Positions 17,988 through 26,367 of a DNA stretch of 64,000 bases are shown one piece after another. Below the pieces are notes generated by a model. The model saw nothing but the letters and a program-made list of their open reading frames with translations. It ran no database searches and was not told the DNA's origin. The position numbers were made by a program, and so were the translations under genes. Source of the stretch: Polyangiaceae bacterium (GTDB taxonomy: Bacteria > Myxococcota_A > Polyangia > Polyangiales > Polyangiaceae); NCBI GenBank assembly GCA_025936045.1, contig JAICUB010000002.1, forward strand, positions 1-64,000, in the 5' to 3' direction. Position 1 is the first letter of the stretch. Each line of letters begins with the position of its first letter.

Positions 17988-18873
17988 GATTGAGGAGCTC
18001 TATTGCGGGACTCGCGGGCGCTTCGCGTTCGCGTCGATCGGCGCTGCGTTGCTATTTCTGGTCGCGGGCTGCGGTTCGTCGAACGACGGCGCTGCGACCG
18101 GCGGTGCCGGCGGATCCGGTGGAGCGGCGAGTGGCGGCAAGGGAGGCAGCAGTGCAACGGCTGGGATGGAAGGCGACACCGTGTGCACGAGCGACGCCTC
18201 GCCAGGTGATACCGTGGCGGTGCCGGCCGGCTCGTTCATGATGGGCTGCAACGCCGACGTGGACGACGCGTGTAGCGACGACGAGAAGCCGCAGCACGAG
18301 GTCAATCTCGCTGATTTTTCCATCGACGTCACCGAGGTGACTCAAGATCAATACGCGGCTTGCTACGCCGCGGGTGCGTGCACGGCTCCGAGCTGCCCCT
18401 GGGATTGCAGCCAAGGGAGCCTGCCCGCGACCTGCGTCGCCTGGGATCAGGCGAAGAGCTTTTGCGCATGGGCGGGCAAGCGCTTGCCCACCGAAGCGGA
18501 ATGGGAAAAAGCCGCGCGGGGCACCGATTCCCTCAAGTATCCGTGGGGCAACGACGACGCCGATTGTACGCGCACGAACATGGCTGGCTGCGGTGACGCC
18601 ATCATCCCCGTGGGTTCGTTACCGGATGGTGCGAGCCCCTACGGCGCGCTCGACATGGCGGGCAACGTCGTGGAGATGGTCGCCGACTACTACGACGCGA
18701 GCTACTACGCGGATTCACCGACCGACAATCCGACGGGCCCGGAGACCGGCACGCGTCTCGGTGGCCGCGGCGGTGGCTACAAGAGCGAGACGCTGTGGCA
18801 GCGCGCCTCGAAACGCGACTGGTACGACACCTCCGACGAAGGCTCCGCCCTCGGGTTCCGCTGTGCGCAATGA
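17986..18873 (+). CDS. SUMF1/EgtB/PvdO-type lipoprotein
   Basis: The protein has 295 residues. The signal peptide ends in a lipobox (FLVAGC). A Gly/Ser-rich linker (about residues 35-60) is followed by a formylglycine-generating-enzyme-like domain: PAGSFMMGC, DVTEVTQDQYAACY, WAGKRLPTEAEWEKAARG, YPWGN, DMAGNVVEM and the C-terminal ALGFRCAQ. Many such lipoproteins occur in myxobacteria and most have no known catalysis. They can also act as binding or surface proteins. The ATG at 17986 gives a compact signal peptide; an upstream frame exists but would only add an Arg-rich stretch. It faces away from the PP2C gene and may be unrelated to polysaccharide synthesis. Confidence 0.85.
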   Translation: MIEELYCGTRGRFAFASIGAALLFLVAGCGSSNDGAATGGAGGSGGAASGGKGGSSATAGMEGDTVCTSDASPGDTVAVPAGSFMMGCNADVDDACSDDEKPQHEVNLADFSIDVTEVTQDQYAACYAAGACTAPSCPWDCSQGSLPATCVAWDQAKSFCAWAGKRLPTEAEWEKAARGTDSLKYPWGNDDADCTRTNMAGCGDAIIPVGSLPDGASPYGALDMAGNVVEMVADYYDASYYADSPTDNPTGPETGTRLGGRGGGYKSETLWQRASKRDWYDTSDEGSALGFRCAQ

Positions 18874-18898
18874 GGGCGCGACCCCTCGGGCGGGTGGG

Positions 18899-20368
18899 TC
18901 ACGTGGCAGTCCGTTGCGAGCGCAGCGCGTCGAACAAGCGCGCGACGAGATCCTCCGTCGGGCGGCGCGCGACGAGCAGCGCCCCGCCGACGTAAGCGAG
19001 GGCGCCCGCGACCACTTGCAACGCGAGCGAGATCCACGCTTTGGGTTCGCCGTAGCTCGCGAGCAGCGCGCGCACGCCGAGGACGGCCGCGACCATCGGC
19101 ACGCAGGCTCCGAGCGCCGGCAAGAGGCTGCCTATGGATTGTCGCAGCGCCAGCGCTTCGACGCGCGCAACGACGACGAGCGACGCGAGCGCGTGCAGCG
19201 CGAAGGCGAAGCCGACGGCGCCGCACGTCCAGAGCGGGCTTACTCGGCCGAACGTCGCGATGCCGCCCATCAAGCCGACGAGCTTCAAGAGCTCGAGCCA
19301 CAGAATCAGCCCCGGGCGTTGCCGGGCCTGAAGGTAAGACGCGATCGTCCAGCCGACGGGGCGGGTGACGGACAGCGCCGAGAGCAAGACGAGCATCGGG
19401 CCGATCGAAAGCCAGCGCTGATCGAAGAGCACGCTCACGAGCGTCGGCGCGACGGCTCCGAGTCCGACGGCGAGAGGGAATACGACGAGGCCGAGCAACG
19501 CCATCGAACGCAGGAGCGCGGGCACGCGCCGGCTCGGTTCGAGGCGCGCGAACGACGGAAGCAGGACGTCGCCGATCTGCTCGCCGACCTGGATCGCCGG
19601 AACGTCGGCGAGATTGTAGGCGAGGTTGTAGGCGCCCGCGGGGCCCGGCCCGAAGAAGTGGGAGACGAGCAGGTTGTCCCAGCGGCGCGAGGCGAACTGA
19701 CAGGACGCACCGAGCGCCATGGGCACGCCGAACGCGAAGAGCTTGCGTGTCTTTTCCAGGCTGAACCGGGTCGGCTCGAGCCAGTCGCGACGCTTCACCG
19801 CGAAGACGAAGAGGGCGCTACGCAGCGCCGAGCGGGCGACGTTCCCGGCGACGACCGCCATGGCGCCCCAGCCGAGCGCAGCGAAGAGCACGCTCGACAC
19901 GCTGTAGGCGAGCTCGGCCGCGGTTCGCGCGCCGCTCAAGCTGCCGAAGCGGAGATCGCGCACGAGCAGCCGTTCCGGCACGTATGCCACGCGATCGCAG
20001 AGCGCCGCCGCAACGAGACCGGGCAAGAAATGCGTGAGGTGCGGCGCATCGACGGCGAGCCCGAGTGGGCGGCCGCAGCCGGTTACGAGCGCGAGCGCGA
20101 CGATGCCCGAAAGGAAGTGATAGACGGTGACGTGGAAGGCGGTGCCGCGATCGGCCGACTGCTCCGCGATCAGGTACTGGCCGAGGCCGAGCGTCGAGAG
20201 CTGAGTTGCGGTCATCACGAGCACGGCCGCGACGGATACTTCGCCGTACTCGCTCGGCGTGAGGAAGCGCGCCAGCAGGAGAGTACTGACGAGGCCGATG
20301 GCGCGCGCGCCCATACCGGACGAAATCGAGAAGAGTGCGCCGCGCGCGGCGTCACGAGCGAGAGCCAC
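18899..20368 (-). CDS. wzx: Wzx-type polysaccharide flippase (MOP/PST family)
   Basis: This 489-residue protein has about 12-14 hydrophobic segments spread along its length, starting with a short Arg-containing amphipathic N terminus (ARDAARGALFSISSGMGARA). Layout and length match the PST branch of the MOP exporters, which flip undecaprenyl-linked repeat units across the inner membrane. The GTG at 20368 lies 3 bp after the Wza-like gene, so the two are probably co-transcribed. The gene converges on the SUMF1-type lipoprotein with a 25-bp gap. The match rests on topology and neighbours, because this family has few fixed motifs. Confidence 0.88.
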   Translation of the reverse strand: MALARDAARGALFSISSGMGARAIGLVSTLLLARFLTPSEYGEVSVAAVLVMTATQLSTLGLGQYLIAEQSADRGTAFHVTVYHFLSGIVALALVTGCGRPLGLAVDAPHLTHFLPGLVAAALCDRVAYVPERLLVRDLRFGSLSGARTAAELAYSVSSVLFAALGWGAMAVVAGNVARSALRSALFVFAVKRRDWLEPTRFSLEKTRKLFAFGVPMALGASCQFASRRWDNLLVSHFFGPGPAGAYNLAYNLADVPAIQVGEQIGDVLLPSFARLEPSRRVPALLRSMALLGLVVFPLAVGLGAVAPTLVSVLFDQRWLSIGPMLVLLSALSVTRPVGWTIASYLQARQRPGLILWLELLKLVGLMGGIATFGRVSPLWTCGAVGFAFALHALASLVVVARVEALALRQSIGSLLPALGACVPMVAAVLGVRALLASYGEPKAWISLALQVVAGALAYVGGALLVARRPTEDLVARLFDALRSQRTAT

Positions 20369-20371
20369 GAC

Positions 20372-20977
20372 TCAGGGTACCCGCACGGCGTCGCCGGCCT
20401 TGAGCACGATGTCCTCCTGCGGGTTCTTGCCCGAAAGAATGCGGTCGTAGTCGATGGCGATGCGCTCGGCGCCGCTCGGGGTCGGACGCACCACGACCAC
20501 GTCGTGCGTGGAAGCGTAACGATTCGGGCCGCCGGCGAGCGCGATCGCCTCCGAAACGGTGAGGTAGTAGCGCGAAGTGAAGAGGCCGGGATGCTCGACG
20601 TTGCCGGCCACGGTGAAGCGATAGCTGTTCACCTCCGAAACGGACACGGTGACGACGGCGTCCTTGACCAGGGTCTCGGCGCGCTGCTGCGCTTCCTTCT
20701 GCAGGTCCGCGATGGTGCGACCGGCCGCGCGGATCTCGCCGACGACCGGCATCGTGATCGTGCCGTCCGGCCGCACCGTGGCTTCGGTGGAGAGCGCCGG
20801 ATCCTTCCACACCGTGATCGTCACGACGTCGGACGGCCCGATCACGTAGGGCTGGCGGCGCGGGTCGTCGTTCGGGTTCGGGGACACGAGGTGGCCGGCG
20901 TTCGCGGCGCAACCAGCCGACACGAGCGCAAGTCCGAGTGTGATTGTCCAAATTGGAAGGTTACGTGAGGTTCGCAT
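20372..20977 (-). CDS. wza: Wza-like polysaccharide export (OPX) lipoprotein, short type
   Basis: This 201-residue protein has a signal peptide with lipobox VSAGC. A poly-export (PES) domain follows: YVIGPSDVVTITVW, VRPDGTITMPVVGEI and IADLQKEA. One SLBB-type segment has VAGNVEHPGLF and TVSEAIALAGG. It lacks the C-terminal amphipathic helix that forms the outer-membrane pore in Escherichia coli Wza. Export across the outer membrane would therefore need a partner, possibly the barrel protein at 6364-7728. The ATG at 20977 gives the best signal peptide; an in-frame TTG at 20998 would only add a few residues. It is the first gene of the wza-wzx pair and divergent from wzy. Confidence 0.92.
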   Translation of the reverse strand: MRTSRNLPIWTITLGLALVSAGCAANAGHLVSPNPNDDPRRQPYVIGPSDVVTITVWKDPALSTEATVRPDGTITMPVVGEIRAAGRTIADLQKEAQQRAETLVKDAVVTVSVSEVNSYRFTVAGNVEHPGLFTSRYYLTVSEAIALAGGPNRYASTHDVVVVRPTPSGAERIAIDYDRILSGKNPQEDIVLKAGDAVRVP

Positions 20978-21003
20978 CGGCCTACATCTAAACACCAAAT
21001 AAT
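20978..21003. promoter_or_regulatory. AT-rich divergent spacer between wza and wzy
   Basis: Only 26 bp separate the start codons of the divergent wza-like and wzy-like genes. The right half (CTAAACACCAAATAAT) is far more AT-rich than the surroundings and contains a TAATAT -10-like sequence adjoining the wzy ATG. No ribosome site precedes wzy, so a leaderless or very short-leader transcript is possible. The promoter for each gene must lie at least partly inside the other gene. Confidence 0.4.
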
Positions 21004-22401
21004 ATGTTCGCCATACCCGGAATCGTCGGGCTCGTATTTTTAATTTACGTGCGCCCGCAGGAGTTTCTTGGCCCCTTTCGGGCCGTGCCCTTCCTCTATC
21101 TATTTTTTGGATTGTGGCTCTTGGGCATGATCATCGATTTGCGAACTGGCAATCTCCGCTGGCGCAAAACACCCCAGTTCTGGCTCGTAGTCGTCTTCTT
21201 CGTGTTTGCGTCGCTCACGGCCCTCGTGCACGGGCCCACTGCGGCAATCAAGCCGATGACCACGCTCGCCGTCTGCGTCACGCTCTATCTCGGGATCGCG
21301 CACGCCGTGCAATCGTTCCGAGCGCTCGAGATCGTTTCGGGAACGGTGCTCGCGGTCGTGCTCTTCGTTTGCGCGGTGGGAGCCGAGCAAGGTTTCGCGA
21401 GCAACGGTTGCGTCGTCGTCGACGAATCGACGCCCTCGGACACGGCTTCCGGCAAGCCCGACGGCCGCCCCTGCGAGACGGCGAAGACCTGCTACCAGGG
21501 CGACGCCGAGCCCGAAGCCGAATACATGTGCGAGCGCATCGGCCTCTTCGGCACGACCTCGATCGGGCAGGGCCGCGTGCGTTACCGCGGAACCTTGCAG
21601 GATCCGAACGAGCTCGCGCTCGCGGGCGGGGCCGGCTTGCCGCTCGCCTTCGCGTTCGGACGGCGGCGAAAATCGATCAAGAAGGGACTGCTCGTGGCGC
21701 TCACGCTCGGGCTCGTCGGCTGCTGCGCCGTACTCACCGAGTCACGCGGCGGACAGCTCGTCTTCTTGGCGGTGCTCGCGGTGTACTTCGTCAAGCGCTT
21801 CGGTATCGGCGGCATGGCCGTGGGTGGAGTGCTCGCGTTGCCGCTTCTGCTTCTCGGCGGGCGCAGCGGCGCCGAAGCGACCAGCTCCACGGTGGAGCGC
21901 ATCGATTGCTGGGCGGAGGCGCTGTCGATCTGGCGCTCGCATCCGCTCGCCGGGGTCGGGCTCGGGCGCTTCGGCGAATTCCACTACATGACCGCGCACA
22001 ACTCGTATCTCCTGACGCTCGCCGAGCTCGGGCTCCCCGGGATGCTCCTGTTCACCGCCATCGTCTACCTTTCGGCGAAGATCCCGGTCGAGGTCTTGCG
22101 GCGCTTTCCACGGCCGCGGCGGAACGAGCCGGAAGACGACGCAGCGGTGGCACGGCGCTGGGCTACGGCCTATCTCGCGGCGTTCGCGGGCCTGATCGTG
22201 GGCATTTTCTTCCTCTCGTTCTCCTACCATTACGTGCTCTGGATTTACGTGGGGCTCGCGGGCGCCCTCTATTCGGCGGTGCGCGCACACGCCCCCTGGT
22301 TTCGCGTGCGACTCCGCTGGTTCGACGCGCTCGCGATCGGGCTCATCGACGCGTTCATCATCACGGCCGTTTATCTTTATACGCACGCCGCACAGGCTTG
22401 A
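21004..22401 (+). CDS. wzy: Wzy-type polysaccharide polymerase (O-antigen ligase superfamily)
   Basis: This 465-residue polytopic protein has about 10-11 membrane segments, including clusters at the N terminus (PGIVGLVFLIYVRPQEF) and C terminus (LAIGLIDAFIITAVYLYTH). A long loop near residues 135-190 carries several Cys residues, and another carries RYRGTLQDPNELAL. The LxGVGLGRFGEFHYMTAHNSYL segment, with a His-Asn dyad, is typical of the Wzy_C/O-antigen ligase domain. It probably polymerises flipped repeat units in the periplasm. It starts the plus-strand run and ends 11 bp before the heparinase-like gene. Polymerase and ligase cannot be separated from sequence alone; Wzx, Wza and Wzc in the locus favour polymerase. 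Confidence 0.87.
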   Translation: MFAIPGIVGLVFLIYVRPQEFLGPFRAVPFLYLFFGLWLLGMIIDLRTGNLRWRKTPQFWLVVVFFVFASLTALVHGPTAAIKPMTTLAVCVTLYLGIAHAVQSFRALEIVSGTVLAVVLFVCAVGAEQGFASNGCVVVDESTPSDTASGKPDGRPCETAKTCYQGDAEPEAEYMCERIGLFGTTSIGQGRVRYRGTLQDPNELALAGGAGLPLAFAFGRRRKSIKKGLLVALTLGLVGCCAVLTESRGGQLVFLAVLAVYFVKRFGIGGMAVGGVLALPLLLLGGRSGAEATSSTVERIDCWAEALSIWRSHPLAGVGLGRFGEFHYMTAHNSYLLTLAELGLPGMLLFTAIVYLSAKIPVEVLRRFPRPRRNEPEDDAAVARRWATAYLAAFAGLIVGIFFLSFSYHYVLWIYVGLAGALYSAVRAHAPWFRVRLRWFDALAIGLIDAFIITAVYLYTHAAQA

Positions 22402-22412
22402 AGGGACGAACG

Positions 22413-24632
22413 ATGCGACACCTGCGCTTGGCCATCGTGATCGGAAGCGTTCTCAGCGTGCTGGTGCTCGCCGCGGCCTGCGTACGGTTCGGGCTACATC
22501 GCGTGTCTTCGCGCGAGCGCGCGCCGGTCGTGCGCACCCCCGTAGGCGGCCTCGAAGCCGGCAGCTTGAACGTCGTGCGGGGCGGCGCGGACACGCACCG
22601 CATCCTCTTGGACGGGCCAGCGCTCGCGCGCCTGCGTGAAGCCGCAAAGAGCGAGACCGCGGCCTACCGTAGCGTGCTCGCGCGCGCGGACGAAGCGGCG
22701 GAAAAGTCGATCGCCTCGGGCTACCAGGGGTTCGAATGGGCGGACGCCGTGGCGGACTGCGCTCTCGTCTGGCACGCGAGCGGTGACGCGAAGTACGCCG
22801 CTTGCGCGCTCCGCTACCTCGGCGCGCTGCTCGACGATCGTCTCGCCGTCGGAGACAAGCAGGGTGGGGACGACGTCATCCACTACGATTCGGGCTATGG
22901 CATCCGCACCTTCGGCGCCTACACCGCGCTCGCCTACGATTGGTTGCGCGGCGCTCCCGGCTTCGATCGAGCGTTGAAGGACCGCGCTCTCGCCCGCCTG
23001 GACAAGTGGCTCGCTTGGTACGAGACGGACGGCTACCTCCACGACCAGCCGATCGCGAACTACTACTGGGGTTATCTCACCACTCTCGCGTTCGCGGGGC
23101 TCGCGGCGGCGGGCGAGTCGCCGCTCGGTGATCGCTGGCTCGAGCATGCGCGGCGCGAGCTTTCGACCCGCGCACTGCCGGCCTTTCGCGACGAGCTCCA
23201 AGGTGGCGGTTGGCCCGAAGGCTATCAATACGGCGAGTACACGACGGCCGAAGTGGCGCTCGTCGCCGAGGCGTTCCGCACGGGCGCGAACACCGACGTC
23301 ACGCGCAAGCTGCCGTGGCTGGCCGACACCATCACGCATCATAGCCACGCACTCTTGCCCGACGAACGCACGGTTTACGACGGAGGTACCCAGGGCGAGC
23401 ATCCGGTGGTGCCGTCGGCTCTGGCGGTCGCCGCCGTGGACGTCGCTCTCGACGGCATCGGTGACGCGCGGGCCGCGCAGGGCCGATGGTTGCTGCACCA
23501 CGCGCTGCCTCCGCTCCGGCGCGAACAATCCTGGGTGGGGTTGCTCGCGGATCGGCCGGGCGCGCCCGAGCAATCTCCGCGCGACCCAGCGAAGACGAGT
23601 CTCCACCTCGACGGCGTGGGGCTCACGTTCGCGCGCAGCGATTGGTCGCCCGCTGCAACCTGGGTCTCGTTTCAGGCCGGCCCCTGGCTCGCCGAGGACC
23701 ACCAGGACGCCGATCAGGGGCACTTCGAGCTGTTTCGCGGGGCCGACGGCCTGCTCATCGACGCTGGCGACGCGGAGGGCTCGGCCACGATCAACCACAA
23801 TACGCTGCTGATCGACGACGGCGGACGGCACCTCACGTACCCCCCGAATCAAGGCGTATGGGGAGGAGACCGCGTGAAGACCACACGCTACGGCGACGAC
23901 GGCGTGGTCATGCTCGCGGTCGGCGACTTCGGGGAAGCGTACGCTCCCAAGTGCGCTCGCGACGGCTGCAAGACTCGAACGGTCGAGCGCGCCGTGCGAA
24001 GCCTCGTCTTCGTGCGCCCGGACCTCGTCGTCGTCGATGATCGGGTCACGGTCGACGAACCGGACGTGAAGGTCGCGTGGGCCGTCCACCTGACGCAGCC
24101 GCCCGCCGTCGACGGCGACCTTGCGAGCGCCGTCGTCGGGGCGTCGCGCGTGGACGTGCGCACGCTCGAACCGAACGGAGCTCGTCACGCCGCCCTGCGC
24201 GAGCCGACGCCTTCCGGCGAGGGTTCGCACCGAGCGAACCATACCTGGGGCCCCACATTTCGCCTCGAAGTGGAGAGCCCGACGGGCACGCGCGAGCGCG
24301 GTTTTTTGCACGTGGTGAGCGCGGCCGTCGCCTCGGCGCGGCCACCCGACGCGCGGGCCGTGAGAGGCGAGCACCTGCGCGGCGCGGCCGTTCGCGGCGC
24401 GTCACGTCCGGTGGCCGTGCTCTTTGCAGCAGATGACGGCAAGGGACGCGCGCCGCTCGGCGGACCCATCGATGACGTCGTGGTCGCCGGGCTCGCGCCC
24501 GGTCGCCGTTACGACGTCACGGTGGACGCGACGTGCAATCTCACGCTCGCGCCGTCGAGCTCGAGCTCGGCCCTGGCGGCGAATGCGGGCGGTTTCGTGC
24601 GCGTGAGCGCGTCCAAGTGCGGTGCGCCGTGA
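22413..24632 (+). CDS. Heparinase II/III-like envelope protein (lipoprotein)
   Basis: The protein has 739 residues. The signal has a lipobox-like LAAAC. An alpha/alpha-toroid region (about residues 100-330) includes DSGYGIRTFGAYTALAYDWL and GGWPEGYQYGEYT. A beta-sandwich region follows with DHQDADQGHFELFRGAD and INHNTLLID, which resembles the His/Asn catalytic area of heparinase II/III and alginate lyases. Such enzymes cleave uronic-acid polymers by beta-elimination. It starts 11 bp after wzy, and its stop overlaps the next start (GTGA). A paralogue with the same motifs lies at 36061-38670. Possible roles are chain trimming or turnover; the exact substrate is unknown. Confidence 0.82.
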   Translation: MRHLRLAIVIGSVLSVLVLAAACVRFGLHRVSSRERAPVVRTPVGGLEAGSLNVVRGGADTHRILLDGPALARLREAAKSETAAYRSVLARADEAAEKSIASGYQGFEWADAVADCALVWHASGDAKYAACALRYLGALLDDRLAVGDKQGGDDVIHYDSGYGIRTFGAYTALAYDWLRGAPGFDRALKDRALARLDKWLAWYETDGYLHDQPIANYYWGYLTTLAFAGLAAAGESPLGDRWLEHARRELSTRALPAFRDELQGGGWPEGYQYGEYTTAEVALVAEAFRTGANTDVTRKLPWLADTITHHSHALLPDERTVYDGGTQGEHPVVPSALAVAAVDVALDGIGDARAAQGRWLLHHALPPLRREQSWVGLLADRPGAPEQSPRDPAKTSLHLDGVGLTFARSDWSPAATWVSFQAGPWLAEDHQDADQGHFELFRGADGLLIDAGDAEGSATINHNTLLIDDGGRHLTYPPNQGVWGGDRVKTTRYGDDGVVMLAVGDFGEAYAPKCARDGCKTRTVERAVRSLVFVRPDLVVVDDRVTVDEPDVKVAWAVHLTQPPAVDGDLASAVVGASRVDVRTLEPNGARHAALREPTPSGEGSHRANHTWGPTFRLEVESPTGTRERGFLHVVSAAVASARPPDARAVRGEHLRGAAVRGASRPVAVLFAADDGKGRAPLGGPIDDVVVAGLAPGRRYDVTVDATCNLTLAPSSSSSALAANAGGFVRVSASKCGAP

Positions 24633-25933
24633 CGCTCAAGGTGCTCGTCGTCTCGTACGCCTTTCCGCCCGTGGGAGGGGCCGGCGTGCAACGCATGCTG
24701 AAGCTCGTCAAATACCTGCCCGAGCACGGAGTTCTGCCGAGCGTCCTCACCGTCCGACGCCCCTCGGTGCCGGTGATGGATGCGTCCTTGCTCGCCGAAG
24801 TGCCGAAAGAGGTGTCGATCCTGCGCGCGCGCACGCTCGAGCCGAGCTACGCGGCCAAGGATCTCGCCTGGCGAGCCCACGCGGACGCTCCGAAGAAGCT
24901 TGCCGCGCGGCCGCTGCGCGCCGTTTCGAAGTTCGGTCGCGAACTGCTCGTGCCCGACCCGCAGGTGCTCTGGTTGCCCGCGGCGGCGCGTTCGCTGCTC
25001 GGACATTTGCGTGACTCCCCCGAAGACGTCGTGCTCATCAGCGGTCCGCCGTTTTCGCAATTCCTACTGGCGCCGCTCGTCGATCGACTGCGCCACACGC
25101 CTTACGTGCTCGACTATCGGGACGAGTGGACGACGACGAGCTCCATCTACGAAATGTCCGGCTCCGCTCGCGCCGCCGAACGGCTCGAGCGGGCCGTCCT
25201 CCGCCGTGCGAGCGTCGTCACGACCGCCACCGAGGAGTTTCGCGAGAACCTGCTCGCGCGCTTCGATTTTCTCGACCCGGAGCGCACGCTTTCGATCCCG
25301 AACGGCTACGATCCGGCGGATTTCCCCGAGGTCTTGCCGTCACCGCCGAGCGATCGCTGCCTCATCACGTATACGGGCACCGTCTTTCGTCTGACGAGCG
25401 CGCGCGGATTTCTCGCGGGCATGAGGCTCTTCCACGAACGCGAGCCGCACCTCGCCGCGCGCCTCGAGACGCGTTTCGTCGGGCGCATCGTCGAGACCGA
25501 GGCCGACGCGTTCGACGCTACGGAGTCTCTCGGCGTAACGAGGTTCGGCTATTTGCCTCACGCAGAGGCGCTGCGTCTGCTGGCCGAAAGTCACGTGCCG
25601 CTCTGCCTATTGGCCGACCTCCCGGGTTCGGACCGCATCTATCCCGCGAAGATTTTCGAGATCATGCGGCTCGGACGCCCCGCCCTGACGCTCACTCCCG
25701 AGGGGGCGCTCGCTCGCCTCGTCCGGCGCCACCGGCTCGGTGACGTCGTGCCACCGTCCGACGTTGTGGCCATTGCGGCGGTGCTCGAGCGCATCGTGCG
25801 CGCCTTCGTCGACGGTACCCTCGGCCGCGCCGAACGTCCCATCGACGTGGAGCGCTTCGATCGCAGGCTCCTCGCCGGGGAATTCGCGCGGGCGCTCGAG
25901 CTCGGCAGGCGCCGCTACGCCCGCGCCGGATAG
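24629..25933 (+). CDS. Glycosyltransferase family 4-like (GT-B)
   Basis: This 434-residue protein begins KVLVVSYAFPPVGGAGVQR, a frequent N terminus of GT4-like enzymes. It has VLDYRDEWT, VVTTATEEF, SIPNGYDPADFPE, ITYTGTVF and a C-terminal PAKIFEIMRLGRPAL donor-site segment. It probably adds one sugar to the lipid-linked repeat unit. The GTG at 24629 overlaps the upstream stop (GTGA), which fixes the start and suggests coupling. Its last 19 bp overlap the 3' end of the convergent HATPase gene. Confidence 0.9.
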   Translation: MTLKVLVVSYAFPPVGGAGVQRMLKLVKYLPEHGVLPSVLTVRRPSVPVMDASLLAEVPKEVSILRARTLEPSYAAKDLAWRAHADAPKKLAARPLRAVSKFGRELLVPDPQVLWLPAAARSLLGHLRDSPEDVVLISGPPFSQFLLAPLVDRLRHTPYVLDYRDEWTTTSSIYEMSGSARAAERLERAVLRRASVVTTATEEFRENLLARFDFLDPERTLSIPNGYDPADFPEVLPSPPSDRCLITYTGTVFRLTSARGFLAGMRLFHEREPHLAARLETRFVGRIVETEADAFDATESLGVTRFGYLPHAEALRLLAESHVPLCLLADLPGSDRIYPAKIFEIMRLGRPALTLTPEGALARLVRRHRLGDVVPPSDVVAIAAVLERIVRAFVDGTLGRAERPIDVERFDRRLLAGEFARALELGRRRYARAG

Positions 25934-26367
25934 CGCTTCGTCATCGTGAGCACGTTGGGCTCGTCCGGTCGCCTGCCGGGCTGGTAGGTCACCTGGTCCA
26001 TGCACGTGCGCATGATGTAAAGGCCCATTCCGGAGTCCGGCAGCTCGTCGAGGACGGGCGGGATCGTGCTCGTCGGGTCGTAGCTGGTCCCGGTATCGGC
26101 GAGGCGGATGGTGACGGCGTCCTCGCGTAGATCGAGCTCGAGCTCCACTGCGCCCACCGAACGGCCCCGGTAGGCATGAATTGCCACGTTGTTGAATGCC
26201 TCGCCCACGGCCGAGACGACCAGGTCATCGAAGTCCGCCGCTTCACCCTCGCGGCTTGTTTCTTGCTTCGTTGCTCGTTGCGGTCGCAGCAGGCGACACG
26301 CCGAGGCCACCACGCGCAGGACGATATCGCGATAGCGCAAGGTGCCCGGTACCGAAAGGCGAATCAT
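25915..26367 (-). CDS. RsbW/SpoIIAB-like HATPase (anti-sigma factor serine kinase)
   Basis: This 150-residue protein is a stand-alone GHKL ATPase. The N box is VGEAFNNVAIHAY, compared with the EAxxNAVxHAY type in RsbW. The G1 box is LADTGTSYDP and the G2 box is DSGMGLYIMRTCMD. RsbW-type proteins bind a target such as a sigma factor and phosphorylate a STAS antagonist. The strong site AGAAGGA, 6 nt upstream, supports the ATG at 26367. The gene is squeezed between plus-strand genes: its 3' end overlaps a GT4 gene and its start codon overlaps the divergent sugar transferase start. With the STAS and PP2C genes it completes a partner-switching set. Confidence 0.9.
   Translation of the reverse strand: MIRLSVPGTLRYRDIVLRVVASACRLLRPQRATKQETSREGEAADFDDLVVSAVGEAFNNVAIHAYRGRSVGAVELELDLREDAVTIRLADTGTSYDPTSTIPPVLDELPDSGMGLYIMRTCMDQVTYQPGRRPDEPNVLTMTKRYPARA

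Noticed and set aside
18374-20968. An 864-codon plus-strand frame across wzx and wza
   Set aside because: The encoded protein is low-complexity Arg/Glu/Ala with no domain, while the minus strand encodes Wzx and Wza with clear membrane or export motifs.
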